Shown: positions 32,836 through 41,561 of the stretch, in pieces
Layout of the letters: each line of letters starts with the position of its first letter
How positions within the stretch are numbered: position 1 is the first letter of the stretch
Origin: Paenibacillus sp.
GTDB taxonomy: Bacteria; Bacillota; Bacilli; Paenibacillales; Paenibacillaceae
Length of the DNA: 64,000 nucleotides
Assembly (NCBI GenBank): GCA_023512345.1
Contig: JAILZT010000014.1
Coordinates: 1-64,000 of the forward strand
Reading direction: 5' to 3'
Position numbers and translations under genes: made by a program
Notes under the pieces: model-generated
Seen by the model: the letters and a program-made list of their open reading frames with translations, nothing else
The model's database searches: none
Told to the model about the DNA's origin: nothing

Positions 32836-32864
32836 TTGACACGGAGAATGATAATCAATATCAT
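32836..32864 (+). promoter_or_regulatory. sigma-A promoter overlapped by a Fur box
   Basis: TTGACA (32836-32841), 17-bp spacer, TATCAT (32859-32864). TGATAATCAATATCA (32849-32863) is a 7-1-7 Fur box with one mismatch to perfect symmetry and covers the -10. Iron repression of the two genes that follow is predicted. Confidence 0.8.
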
Positions 32865-32965
32865 TTAAAGGGTTAAGATAAAAGACAAACTTCTTTCAAC
32901 TAAAATAGCTCGTACATATACAGTGTTGTTGCAACTATAAACATTATGGATAGGGGGACAGAAAG

Positions 32966-33775
32966 ATGCTGACAGAACGATTAAATACCGACCAACTTAG
33001 CATTGGATATGCCGAAGCATTGATCGTAGATACTCTTAACTTAAAATTGCCTACCGGTAAAATTACCGCTCTTGTTGGAGCGAATGGCTCTGGGAAATCA
33101 ACTATTTTGAAAACGATGGCCCGTCTCATGAAGCCGAAGAGTGGCAGTGTGATGCTGGATGGCAAATCTATTCATGCCCTATCTACCAAAGAGGTTGCCC
33201 GTCAATTGGCTATATTACCGCAAAATCCAACCGCGCCAGACGGTCTAACAGTAGCTGAACTGGTGAGTTATGGGCGTCATCCTCATCAGAAAGGCTTTGG
33301 CACCTTAACCGCAGAAGACCGTAGAATCATATCTTCTGCGATCACAGTAACCGGTATGGAGGAATTTAATGATCGTCCTATTGATCGCTTGTCAGGAGGG
33401 CAGCGGCAGAGAGCCTGGATTGCCATGGCCTTAGCCCAGCAAACGGATATCCTTTTTCTGGATGAGCCTACCACATTTCTGGATATGGCACATCAGCTAG
33501 AAGTGTTAAAGCTGCTGCAAAAACTCAATGAGACGGAAGGACGAACCATCGTGATGGTAGTCCATGATTTGAACCATGCTTCTCGTTATGCACAGCACAT
33601 GGTAGCCATAAAATCAGGCAAGGTTATTAGTGAAGGTACGCCTACTGATGTAATGACACCGGTAGTGCTGCGGGAGGTCTTTGGAATCGAAGCAGATATT
33701 ATGCCCGATCCACGTACTGGTGTGCCTTTTTGCCTTCCCTATGAGCTGGCCTCTTATACACTATCCGGAGTGTAA
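32966..33775 (+). CDS. iron-siderophore ABC transporter ATP-binding protein (FecE/FhuC type)
   Basis: A 269-aa ATPase. Walker A is GANGSGKST (about residue 37), the Q loop LPQNPTAPDGLT, the signature LSGGQRQRAWIAMALAQ, Walker B ILFLDEPTTFLD, and the switch His in VVHDLNHASRYA. The sequence fits the subfamily for ferric siderophores, haem and cobalamin. Behind a Fur box and in front of a FhuF-like reductase, so iron supply is its likely job. No permease or binding protein lies in the window; the subunit must use partners coded elsewhere. Confidence 0.88.
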   Translation: MLTERLNTDQLSIGYAEALIVDTLNLKLPTGKITALVGANGSGKSTILKTMARLMKPKSGSVMLDGKSIHALSTKEVARQLAILPQNPTAPDGLTVAELVSYGRHPHQKGFGTLTAEDRRIISSAITVTGMEEFNDRPIDRLSGGQRQRAWIAMALAQQTDILFLDEPTTFLDMAHQLEVLKLLQKLNETEGRTIVMVVHDLNHASRYAQHMVAIKSGKVISEGTPTDVMTPVVLREVFGIEADIMPDPRTGVPFCLPYELASYTLSGV

Positions 33776-33820
33776 TGCTAGAAATAGATTCTACATACCA
33801 AGAACAGGAGGAGAACAATA

Positions 33821-34627
33821 ATGATTGAAGATGACTTGATTCAAGAGCTAGCAACCAAGTTTGACATACAGCTTGTGGTTCCAGAAGGTACAAAGTATTC
33901 ATTCGAGGCGGCTGATTTGGTGAAGGAAGAGAATATGCGGGAATTTATCAAATGCTACAGGCCTATGATGCGTGCACTTGACGATACAGCAGTTGCTGCT
34001 TATTTTGCCAATTGGTTCTCAAATGTGGCGATGGCGCTGCAGTATTCATTGTCCGTATATAATGCTGTCCCCGATATGGGCCTGACTAATCTTGTTATCC
34101 ATCTCATTCCTACCACTGGTTATTGCCGGGTTGTATACATGATTAAGCAATGGAAGACGTCCGAAGCACACTTAGAGGGGTTAGAGCGTGAAGAGTGGCG
34201 TCAACATATCCTGGAGGATTTTTACCGGAATGCAGCGTATCCTTTGGTTCGTTCTATGTCAGCGACAAGCGGGCTTGCTCTAAGTCAGATTTGGGGTCAA
34301 CTGCCAACAAAATTCAATTACTACCTTGAGATAATGATAAATGGTTCAGACAATGCTGATACCAAAAAACAACTTGAAATGGATTATGAATATTTAAAAT
34401 ATGAATGTTCACCAGATTTATTCGGTTTGCCTAAGAATCCTTTTCAGGTAGAGATCAGGAGAATTGAGGATATTGCTGACCCGGAGAAAACAGTAGCCAT
34501 GCGTAATCGCTGTTGTCTCTACTACCTGACAGAAGGCGGGAACTATTGCTATACATGCCCTCGACTGAAAGAGGAAGAAAGAGCTGAACGCAGAGAGGTT
34601 TACAGGAAACAAGAGACAACCCTCTAA
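33821..34627 (+). CDS. FhuF-like siderophore-iron reductase
   Basis: A 268-aa cytosolic protein. The C-terminus has Cys231-Cys232, Cys243 and Cys246 (CC-x10-C-x2-C), the unusual [2Fe-2S] site of FhuF-type ferric siderophore reductases. The N-terminal 220 residues are helical and otherwise weakly conserved in this family. It starts 45 bp after the ABC ATPase with AGGAGGAG upstream and shares the Fur promoter. It should release iron from the imported chelate by reduction. Confidence 0.85.
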   Translation: MIEDDLIQELATKFDIQLVVPEGTKYSFEAADLVKEENMREFIKCYRPMMRALDDTAVAAYFANWFSNVAMALQYSLSVYNAVPDMGLTNLVIHLIPTTGYCRVVYMIKQWKTSEAHLEGLEREEWRQHILEDFYRNAAYPLVRSMSATSGLALSQIWGQLPTKFNYYLEIMINGSDNADTKKQLEMDYEYLKYECSPDLFGLPKNPFQVEIRRIEDIADPEKTVAMRNRCCLYYLTEGGNYCYTCPRLKEEERAERREVYRKQETTL

Positions 34628-34737
34628 TACTTTTAAATTTAGCTCCAGACAGCATTTAAAGGCTCTCGTCATTGACAAAGAAGCCTGTTCGTTGTTAAAG
34701 TTGGGGTTGCAATAATCCCGCTTAAGGAGCATGAAAT

Positions 34738-35652
34738 ATGAACATAAGCAAAATACTTGAGGATTTACAAAAACTCGTCAAGGCTGGAATCATTAAAAGC
34801 CACGAGACCTTAAAAGATCATGTGTTTACAAAAATGGGCGGGCAGGCCGATATTCTAGCCATTCCCACCACTTATGAAGAAATTCAAACCATTGTTACAT
34901 ATGCGAACCAACACGGAGTACCTCTTACTGTCCTTGGAAATGGATCGAATGTAATCATCAGAGATGGGGGCGTACGCGGGATTGTTCTGCAGACCTCCGG
35001 ATTAACTGACATGGGTTATAAAGAGGATAACTTCTTATTTGCTCAATGCGGTGCCAAAATAATCGATGTCTCCCGCTATGCACTGGAAAAGAGTCTAACC
35101 GGTCTTGAGTTTGCTTGCGGGATTCCCGGAACAGTTGGTGGAGCACTTTATATGAATGCTGGTGCCTATGGTGGAGAAATTTCCAACGTACTTCACAGTG
35201 CTCTCGTACTAAAAAAAGATGGTGAAATGATTACTCTGCAAGGTGATTTACTGCAGTGGGGATATAGAAAAAGTGTATTCTCCAGTGGAGAGTATATTGT
35301 TTTGGAGGCACTCTTTTCCATGAAGCCCGGTGTTTTGGCAGAAATTAAGTCAGCTATGGATGATTTGACAGAGCAGCGGGAATCCAAGCAGCCGTTGGAG
35401 TACCCTTCCTGTGGAAGTGTCTTTAAGCGCCCCCCTGGGCGTTATGCGGGACAGTTAATCCAAGAAAGCGGTTTGCAAGGTACCCGAATCGGTGGAGCGG
35501 AAGTTTCGAAGAAACATGCGGGTTTTATCGTGAACGCAGATCATGCTACGGCTACAGATTATATTGGATTAATTCATCATGTCCGTAATACGGTAAAAGA
35601 AAAATTTGGTGTTGAACTGGAGACGGAAGTTGAGATTATCGGCGAAGAGTAG
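34738..35652 (+). CDS. murB: UDP-N-acetylenolpyruvoylglucosamine reductase
   Basis: A 304-aa FAD enzyme that makes UDP-MurNAc from UDP-GlcNAc-enolpyruvate with NADPH in peptidoglycan synthesis. Residues about 30-195 bind FAD (LTVLGNGSNVIIRDGGVRG, GLEFACGIPGTVGGALYMNAGAYGGE); WGYRKSVF contains the substrate Tyr/Arg, SCGSVFKRP the catalytic Ser that protonates, and ETEVEIIGE the catalytic Glu. This is the type II form common in Firmicutes. Own promoter region and terminator. Confidence 0.95.
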   Translation: MNISKILEDLQKLVKAGIIKSHETLKDHVFTKMGGQADILAIPTTYEEIQTIVTYANQHGVPLTVLGNGSNVIIRDGGVRGIVLQTSGLTDMGYKEDNFLFAQCGAKIIDVSRYALEKSLTGLEFACGIPGTVGGALYMNAGAYGGEISNVLHSALVLKKDGEMITLQGDLLQWGYRKSVFSSGEYIVLEALFSMKPGVLAEIKSAMDDLTEQRESKQPLEYPSCGSVFKRPPGRYAGQLIQESGLQGTRIGGAEVSKKHAGFIVNADHATATDYIGLIHHVRNTVKEKFGVELETEVEIIGEE

Positions 35653-35661
35653 CCAATATAG

Positions 35662-35698
35662 TGAGGCTGGAGGGAGGATCCCTTCAGCCTCTTTTTTA
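35662..35698 (+). terminator. Rho-independent terminator of murB
   Basis: GAGGCTG...CAGCCTC with inner GGGA...TCCC, then TTTTTT. Confidence 0.85.
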
Positions 35699-35704
35699 GT
35701 TGTT

Positions 35705-36043
35705 TTATTCCTCGATTGACAAGATATATTTCGCACGTTCCGTTTGGACTTGGAACCTCTTATCGTCAGAAGGGCTAAAACGAAGACCGCTTACTGCAAT
35801 TTCATAACTATGTTGAGGCAATGGCACCAGTTCACCTGCAGCATTCAAGGTGTTTCCAGTCCCTCTTAACACCAGTGCGTTATCCAAATAATCATCAACG
35901 GAATCCTCGCCACTCCGAAATTCAACACTTTCCAATTTGAAATGGACGATATCTAGATCTGAGAGCTCGTGTTTCTCAATGACAAGGGTTTGGTCCACAT
36001 GGGAATTTAACCAATCAGACAATATGCGTACTTCTTGTTCCAT
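35705..36043 (-). CDS. hypothetical protein, 112 aa
   Basis: An acidic soluble protein with two halves: a helical start (EVRILSDWLNSHVDQTL) and a strand-rich remainder ending FQVQTERAKYILSIEE. No motif, signal or membrane segment is seen. It is convergent with murB and appears monocistronic. Composition and a fair start make a real gene likely; function unknown. Confidence 0.6.
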   Translation of the reverse strand: MEQEVRILSDWLNSHVDQTLVIEKHELSDLDIVHFKLESVEFRSGEDSVDDYLDNALVLRGTGNTLNAAGELVPLPQHSYEIAVSGLRFSPSDDKRFQVQTERAKYILSIEE

Positions 36044-36291
36044 GAAGTGATCCCATCCTTTAACAGATTATAAACTGTAAGTTACCCTCATTTTTGAAAA
36101 TGAATCCATTTTTCTAGCCATTTCTAGTGAAATTATTGTTAATGGTATGAAATATTTATAGTATTAAATTAATATTTTGCGTACAGTTTCGGTAAGGACT
36201 ATTCAATAGTCCCGTTTGCGAACACAAGTTAATGAGTGTAATCTGATTCTTAGGGTGATATGCCCAGTTAAATGACAAGAAGGTGAAAAAT

Positions 36292-37032
36292 ATGTGGAAC
36301 GCTGCCATGTGGGGTGCGATTTCTGGCTCCGCGGTATTGATCGGGGCGCTGCTTGCACTGTATGTAAATATACCCAAAAAGCTCATCGGCTGGATTATGG
36401 CGTTTGGAACCGGAGTATTAATTGGAGCGGCGACTTATGAGTTGCTGGGAGATTCAGCAGATGAGAGCGGACTTACCCCTACGATCATCGGCTTCCTGAC
36501 GGGGGCGCTAGTATTCACCGTTATAGACTGGTATATCTCTCGTAAAGGGGGGGCGGGTCGTAAACGATCCGTTAGAACAGCCGGGAGAGATAGTTCTTCT
36601 GGAGGCAGCGGGATGGCGATTTTTGCCGGGACCATGCTTGATGCGATACCTGAATCCATCATGATCGGAGGGAGTCTTATTGCTGGGAAGGGTGTAAGTC
36701 TAGTTCTGGTCGTTGCCATCTTCATCAGTAATATTCCTGAAGGACTGTCAAGCACTGCAGGGCTTAAGACAGATGGTTTTACAAAAGGCCGTATACTTCT
36801 GCTTTGGTCTTCGGTACTCCTGGTTTCTATTTTGGCTACTATAGGTGGTTACGTTTTTATGGAACATGTATCTGACTACACTACGGCAATCATAGCTTCC
36901 TTTGCAGGTGGCGGTATTATTGCTATGGTGTGTTCCAGTATGATGCCAGAGGCTTATGAGGATAGTGGGTCCATTACAGGTTTTGTAGCTGCACTTGGAT
37001 TGTTGTGTTCACTGGTATTGGACCACATGTAA
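36292..37032 (+). CDS. ZIP-family metal transporter
   Basis: A 246-aa membrane protein with eight helices. MLDAIPESIMIGGSLIAG and ISNIPEGLSSTAG are the paired metal-binding helices 4 and 5 of ZIP transporters (H/N-x-x-PE motifs; here the first His is replaced by Asp-Ala-Ile). A Ser/Gly/Arg-rich cytosolic loop lies around residues 88-110. It should import zinc or another divalent metal. ATG 36292 with AAGGTGA is preferred over GTG 36283. A hairpin GGACTATT-C-AATAGTCC lies at 36196-36212; no Zur box is apparent. Confidence 0.8.
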   Translation: MWNAAMWGAISGSAVLIGALLALYVNIPKKLIGWIMAFGTGVLIGAATYELLGDSADESGLTPTIIGFLTGALVFTVIDWYISRKGGAGRKRSVRTAGRDSSSGGSGMAIFAGTMLDAIPESIMIGGSLIAGKGVSLVLVVAIFISNIPEGLSSTAGLKTDGFTKGRILLLWSSVLLVSILATIGGYVFMEHVSDYTTAIIASFAGGGIIAMVCSSMMPEAYEDSGSITGFVAALGLLCSLVLDHM

Positions 37033-37117
37033 TACTTGTCTTGTTACCGCTTGTCGTGGTATAGTACTAGACGCACATTAAGTATAAAAGAAGAAATCTG
37101 CGGCAATTTTGCGCAGG

Positions 37118-37151
37118 AGAGGTTCGAAAACTCCCTCTATAAAAAACTAAG
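37118..37151 (+). promoter_or_regulatory. preQ1-I riboswitch aptamer
   Basis: P1 stem AGAGG...CCTCT encloses TTCGAAAACTC, followed by the A-rich tail ATAAAAAACTAAG, the diagnostic preQ1-I pattern that forms an H-type pseudoknot. It precedes the queuosine precursor genes and should lower their expression when preQ1 is present. Confidence 0.9.
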
Positions 37152-37363
37152 ATCGCTATTAGATATAAGGCAGCATTTAAAATGAATTATTGGCTGGATG
37201 AGTTCAGGTTAACTGATCTCTAATTTCTTATATACAGCGTAATAACGGATCGCTCTTCATAAGTAGATGAGGACACCGTTTCTTAGTAGAGCCTGTTTAC
37301 GAAATCTCGTTCTTCTTTCCCATAGGGTAAAATTACCGTAGGAAAAGAGAGGGGTTTTTTGTC
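37152..37363 (+). other. long leader between preQ1 aptamer and queF
   Basis: About 210 nt with no open frame of note. No clear terminator hairpin follows the aptamer directly. Near the end, CTTTCCCATA...TAGGAAAAG can pair just before AGAGAGGGG and a T6 run, so the hairpin and T run could form a weak late terminator or mask the queF ribosome binding site. Confidence 0.4.
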
Positions 37364-37864
37364 ATGTCAGAAGGAAGAATGAAAGAGGAAATGCAAGAAG
37401 TCACATTGCTTGGAAATCAAGGTACGGCTTACAAATTCGACTACGATCCGGATATTCTTGAGGTGTTTGACAACAAGCATCCAGGCCGCGACTACTTCGT
37501 AAAATTTAACTGTCCGGAGTTCACAAGTTTATGCCCAGTAACCGGTCAACCCGATTTTGGGACTATGTATATTTCGTATATACCTGAACAAAAAATGGTG
37601 GAGTCCAAATCCTTGAAATTATATCTGTTCAGCTTCCGCAATCATGGTGATTTCCATGAGGACTGTGTCAACATTATTATGAATGATCTTATCGCTCTAA
37701 TGGGGCCGCGTTATATTGAAGTGTGGGGTAAGTTCACACCACGCGGAGGCATTTCTATTGATCCTTACTGCAACTGGGGCCGTCCAGGAACTAAATATGA
37801 AGCCATGGCTGATCACCGGTTGATGAATCATGACTTGTATCCCGAAAAGGTAGGCAGCCGTTAG
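37364..37864 (+). CDS. queF: preQ0 reductase (7-cyano-7-deazaguanine reductase)
   Basis: A 166-aa NADPH-dependent nitrile reductase of the short, unimodular class. The active-site Cys is in [15 protein letters not shown], which also carries the Asp, and the QueF signature [15 protein letters not shown] is present. It converts preQ0 to preQ1, the last step before tRNA insertion. First gene of the queFCDE operon; in B. subtilis queF is last. AGAGAGGGG lies 9 nt before the ATG. Confidence 0.95.
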   Translation: MSEGRMKEEMQEVTLLGNQGTAYKFDYDPDILEVFDNKHPGRDYFVKFNCPEFTSLCPVTGQPDFGTMYISYIPEQKMVESKSLKLYLFSFRNHGDFHEDCVNIIMNDLIALMGPRYIEVWGKFTPRGGISIDPYCNWGRPGTKYEAMADHRLMNHDLYPEKVGSR

Positions 37865-37896
37865 TCGTAAAGGCTCAAGCGAAGGAGATTACTATA

Positions 37897-38559
37897 ATGA
37901 ACAAAAAAGCACTTGTCGTATTTAGCGGCGGGCAGGACAGCACGACCTGTCTGATATGGGCTTTACAGCAGTTTGAAGAAGTACAAGTTGTAACCTTTAA
38001 TTATAATCAGCGTCATGCTGCAGAAATTGAAGTTGCGACAGCGATCGCCAACAAATTTAACGTGAAGCAGCATATTTTGGATTTAGGCTTATTGAATCAG
38101 CTGGCACCTAATGCTCTGACACGTAATGATATTGAGATTGAGGCTGGAGAAGGCGAGGAATTGCCAAGTACCTTCGTGGATGGTAGAAACCTGTTATTTT
38201 TATCATTTGCTGCAATTATGGCGAAACAGTTTGACTATAATCATATCGTAACCGGTGTATGCCAGACCGATTTCAGTGGATATCCCGATTGCCGGGATGT
38301 GTTCGTGAAGTCACTCAACGTCACGTTGAACTTATCCATGGACTATGAATTTGTTATTCATACTCCACTGATGTGGCTCGATAAAAAAGAGACCTGGCAG
38401 ATGGCAGATCAATTAGGCTATTTCGATTATGTTCGTGAGCACACACTGACTTGCTATAACGGCATCATTGGCAGCGGCTGTGGAACCTGTCCGGCTTGTG
38501 AGCTGCGTAGCAGAGGCCTTAAGCAATATGAGGCGGAGAGAAAGAAGGTCGACTGTTAA
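37897..38559 (+). CDS. queC: 7-cyano-7-deazaguanine synthase
   Basis: A 220-aa ATP-dependent enzyme that turns carboxy-deazaguanine into preQ0. The PP-loop is [13 protein letters not shown] (residues about 6-18); the zinc-binding cysteines are in [13 protein letters not shown] near the C-terminus together with Cys in LTCYNG. It follows queF by 32 bp with GAAGGAG and touches queD (TAATG overlap). Confidence 0.95.
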   Translation: MNKKALVVFSGGQDSTTCLIWALQQFEEVQVVTFNYNQRHAAEIEVATAIANKFNVKQHILDLGLLNQLAPNALTRNDIEIEAGEGEELPSTFVDGRNLLFLSFAAIMAKQFDYNHIVTGVCQTDFSGYPDCRDVFVKSLNVTLNLSMDYEFVIHTPLMWLDKKETWQMADQLGYFDYVREHTLTCYNGIIGSGCGTCPACELRSRGLKQYEAERKKVDC

Positions 38560-39041
38560 TGCTTAACGAGGTATCAGTGTGCAAAATTTTCACCTTTGAT
38601 TCAGCGCATCAGCTGATCGGCCATAAGGGGAAATGCAGTAATCTGCACGGACACACTTATAAGCTGGAGGTTGTCTTAAAAGGCCGACCTTCAACTGCAG
38701 AAGGTCATTCGGATGAAGGATTCGTTATAGATTTCGGTGATATTAAGACAACGGTGAAGGAATCGCTTATTGATAAGTTGGATCATTCATTTCTGGCTAT
38801 GGGGAATGAGCCTATCTTGGAAACACTGATTCATTCAGGCTCCAAAGTATCCATCTTATCTTTTCGGACAACGGTAGAGAATATGTCTTGTTATATTGCT
38901 TATCAGTTGAAGCAAGCGGGATTGCCTTTGTATTCCGTGAAGCTGTGGGAGACTCCGACTGCATGGGCTGAGGTGCTCGCTGAGGATATCCCCGAAGAAG
39001 GTCCAGCTTACCGCCTGTATGGAGGCTGTGACTGTGAGTAA
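38559..39041 (+). CDS. queD: 6-carboxy-tetrahydropterin synthase
   Basis: A 160-aa T-fold enzyme that makes 6-carboxytetrahydropterin from dihydroneopterin triphosphate. The zinc His residues are in FDSAHQL and NLHGHTYKLEV; the catalytic Cys is in KCSNLHGH, and the late His/Asp/Glu site in KLDHSFL and VKLWETPT. The ATG overlaps the queC stop by one base. Part of the preQ1-controlled operon. Confidence 0.93.
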   Translation: MLNEVSVCKIFTFDSAHQLIGHKGKCSNLHGHTYKLEVVLKGRPSTAEGHSDEGFVIDFGDIKTTVKESLIDKLDHSFLAMGNEPILETLIHSGSKVSILSFRTTVENMSCYIAYQLKQAGLPLYSVKLWETPTAWAEVLAEDIPEEGPAYRLYGGCDCE

Positions 39042-39756
39042 AATACCGGTTATTGAAATGTTTGGTCCAACCATTCAGGGTGAAGGTGCGGTAATTGGTG
39101 TCAAAACCATGTTCGTTCGTACTTACGGTTGTGATTACCGCTGTAGTTGGTGTGATTCCGCATTTACTTGGGATGGCTCAGCTAAAGATAAGGTCCGCAT
39201 GCTGGAGGCTGACGATATCATCACAGAGCTGATAGAGCTTGCTTCCGACAACTTCAATTGTGTAACGATTTCTGGTGGCAATCCTGCTTTGATCGGTGAA
39301 GGTATGATGGAACTGATCGTTAAGCTGCAGGAACGTGGTATTAAGGTCGCTATAGAAACACAAGGCAGCAAATGGCAGGACTGGCTCAGCAGGGTAGACA
39401 TGTTAACCATCAGTCCTAAGCCGCCAAGTTCTGGTATGCATACGGATTGGACTATGTTAGATACAATCATGAGTAGAATAAAGGGTAGCAGTGTTACTTC
39501 TTACAGCTTGAAAGTAGTCGTCTTTGGAGACGAGGATTACGAATACGCGCGGACTGTCCACGAGAGGTACCCTGAGGTTCCTTTTTACCTGCAAACGGGA
39601 AATGAGGATGTTACGGAAGAAGGAGATATCTCAGGCCGGCTGCTGGGGCGTCTGGAATGGTTGTTTAATAAAGTAATTGTGGACCCTCGTATGAACAAAG
39701 CACGAGTACTACCACAGCTGCATGCCCTGATTTGGCACAACAAAAGAGGGAAATAA
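39034..39756 (+). CDS. queE: 7-carboxy-7-deazaguanine synthase (radical SAM)
   Basis: A 240-aa radical SAM enzyme that contracts carboxy-tetrahydropterin to carboxy-deazaguanine. The cluster motif is C-x3-C-x2-C in GCDYRCSWCDS; the substrate segment EMFGPTIQGEG opens the protein and TISGGNPALI follows. I choose GTG 39034, which has GGAGG about 9 nt upstream inside queD, over ATG 39019. Last gene of the operon; a terminator follows. Confidence 0.9.
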   Translation: MSKIPVIEMFGPTIQGEGAVIGVKTMFVRTYGCDYRCSWCDSAFTWDGSAKDKVRMLEADDIITELIELASDNFNCVTISGGNPALIGEGMMELIVKLQERGIKVAIETQGSKWQDWLSRVDMLTISPKPPSSGMHTDWTMLDTIMSRIKGSSVTSYSLKVVVFGDEDYEYARTVHERYPEVPFYLQTGNEDVTEEGDISGRLLGRLEWLFNKVIVDPRMNKARVLPQLHALIWHNKRGK

Positions 39757-39778
39757 TCCTTATAATAGAAATAGTAAA

Positions 39779-39810
39779 GACAGCTCCCAATTATAGGGTG
39801 CTGTTTTTTT
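39779..39810 (+). terminator. Rho-independent terminator of the que operon
   Basis: ACAGCTCCC...GGGTGCTGT followed by seven T. Confidence 0.85.
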
Positions 39811-39819
39811 CAAATAAAG

Positions 39820-39846
39820 TGATACAAAAAAGCTTTGACCATCGTC
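39820..39846 (+). promoter_or_regulatory. possible ECF sigma promoter (autoregulation)
   Basis: TGATAC, 17-bp spacer, CGTC. The -10 CGTC and the spacing match ECF promoters of the SigX/SigW type (AAC-N16-17-CGTC); the -35 is an approximate fit. It lies 39 bp before the ECF gene and would give positive feedback. Confidence 0.5.
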
Positions 39847-39884
39847 TTACTTATAGCTGCAGCAGATAAGGAGGCTTTACAATA

Positions 39885-40403
39885 ATGGAAATTCCGGAGT
39901 CCGAAGGGTTTCGAACGATATTTTATGAACACTATCCCATAGTACGAAGAAAGCTTGTCGCTTTGGTGCGAGATGAGGTCGCTGCCGATGATCTGGCTCA
40001 GGACGTATTTCTTAGATTATACCGTAACCCACCAAATGATCCTGCCGCGTTAGGTGCTTGGCTTCACAGAGTACTGACCCGGATTGGATACGATTATATG
40101 GATAAAAAGGCAAGAGAGCGGAGACTTCAAAGTAAGCAGGAGATGTATTTCGATACGGAGGCATCCCCCCCATCAGGTGAAGAGGTCATGCTGTGTAAGC
40201 TGGATCAGGAGGATATTCGTGAGTGGCTGGACGATCTTCCCGAGAGAGATAGACAGGCACTTCTCCTTCGCTATTCCGGATACAGCTATACTGAAATTGC
40301 AGGGGAGCTTGGGATTAAACCGCCGGTTGTAGGGACCTTGCTGCATCGGGCTACGCAAAGACTAAGGCAGAATGCGGCTAAGTCGCTTCCACAGGTTGAT
40401 TAG
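39885..40403 (+). CDS. ECF-type RNA polymerase sigma factor
   Basis: A 172-aa sigma factor. Region 2 spans residues about 10-75 (FRTIFYEHYPIVRRKLVALVRDEVAADDLAQDVFLRLYR), region 4 residues 110-165 (LDDLPERDRQALLLRYSGYSYTEIAGELG, helix-turn-helix). Length and lack of regions 1 and 3 define the ECF class; it is often labelled SigX in Paenibacillus. It is followed 30 bp later by its probable anti-sigma factor and by an ABC exporter. TAAGGAGG precedes the ATG. Confidence 0.9.
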   Translation: MEIPESEGFRTIFYEHYPIVRRKLVALVRDEVAADDLAQDVFLRLYRNPPNDPAALGAWLHRVLTRIGYDYMDKKARERRLQSKQEMYFDTEASPPSGEEVMLCKLDQEDIREWLDDLPERDRQALLLRYSGYSYTEIAGELGIKPPVVGTLLHRATQRLRQNAAKSLPQVD

Positions 40404-40433
40404 ACTGAACAGAACAATTAGGAGGTAAGGTAA

Positions 40434-41561
40434 ATGGCTAACAAACATACGAATGATGAGAGTGAAAAACAAAAAGTTGATCAAGCCTGGGCGAAGCTGG
40501 AGGGTAAACTTGCTAATGAACCGGTAAGTCCCATCTGGACGGAATGGAGCCAAAAGGTAGAGAAATTAACACCATTAGACAAGTCTGAGCTGACTAGTGG
40601 AAATATAACTGATCCTAGCAAGCAACTGGTTGAGTCACTACCTCCTCTAGAAGGCATGCGTGTACTCGATACTCAAACTTCAAATCGATCTAATCGTAAA
40701 AAAATGAATCGCAAACGCAAATGGGCCACCGTTGCTGCAGGTGTAGCTGTTTTTGCAGCTATCCTCGCTACACCGGTTGGCAATACGGCAATGGCGTCCA
40801 TCTTGAATCAATTTCGTATGCAGGATGTAACGGTTGTTAATGAAAGTGACCTGCGAAATATATTCACTCAGATTACAGAAGATGGTGACATTCAAGAGTC
40901 GGCTAATAAGTTCGGTATTTTCTCCAGCTCATACGGTTCAATTAACGGTGAACTGTCTTTGGATAAAATATCAGATACCTTGGGTTATTCGCCACTTAGT
41001 ACAGTTGCAGCCGATAGTAAGAACAAAGTTAGGATTGACCCTTCACAAGAGATTACACTCAATCTTCATGTAGATGAGGTGAATAAAGCCATGAAACGGT
41101 TGGGAGCCGAGCAGTTATTACCCGATTCGATTGATGGAAAACCGATTACACTATCTATCCCTGAAATGGTGAATTACAACCTATCACCTGATAAGGAGCA
41201 TTGGGCTAGCCTAACACAGATGAATACTCCAACAATAACCGTAGACCCTTCTATTAAAGTAGAAGAAGCGGTAGAGGCCATTATTAACTTCCCGCTGCTA
41301 CCTGATTATTTGAAGTCAAGCTTGAAACAAAGCCGGATTCTATCTGGTGAAATTCCAATGCCGTTAATTGCAGAGGAGAGTTCTGAGCAATTGACTATTG
41401 GCAGTACTATCGTCATTATGAAACATTATAACAGCGAACAAGGAGTTTTATATGGTGCAAATTGGGTTCAAAATGGGCAATTGTTTCAGTTAAATGGTGG
41501 TGACCTTTACCAAGGCAAAGAGAAATTTATAGCGAAGCTTCAGGAGTTGATAAAACCATGA
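40434..41561 (+). CDS. membrane anti-sigma factor
   Basis: A 375-aa single-pass membrane protein. The cytosolic N-terminus (residues 1-98) would hold the sigma factor; the helix is about residues 101-122 (KWATVAAGVAVFAAILATPVG), and residues 123-375 form a large outer domain rich in strands with DUF4367-like features near the end (LIAEESSEQLTIGSTIVIMKHY). It resembles RsiX-type regulators in layout. Its stop overlaps the ABC gene start by four bases, tying sensing and export together. Confidence 0.75.
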   Translation: MANKHTNDESEKQKVDQAWAKLEGKLANEPVSPIWTEWSQKVEKLTPLDKSELTSGNITDPSKQLVESLPPLEGMRVLDTQTSNRSNRKKMNRKRKWATVAAGVAVFAAILATPVGNTAMASILNQFRMQDVTVVNESDLRNIFTQITEDGDIQESANKFGIFSSSYGSINGELSLDKISDTLGYSPLSTVAADSKNKVRIDPSQEITLNLHVDEVNKAMKRLGAEQLLPDSIDGKPITLSIPEMVNYNLSPDKEHWASLTQMNTPTITVDPSIKVEEAVEAIINFPLLPDYLKSSLKQSRILSGEIPMPLIAEESSEQLTIGSTIVIMKHYNSEQGVLYGANWVQNGQLFQLNGGDLYQGKEKFIAKLQELIKP

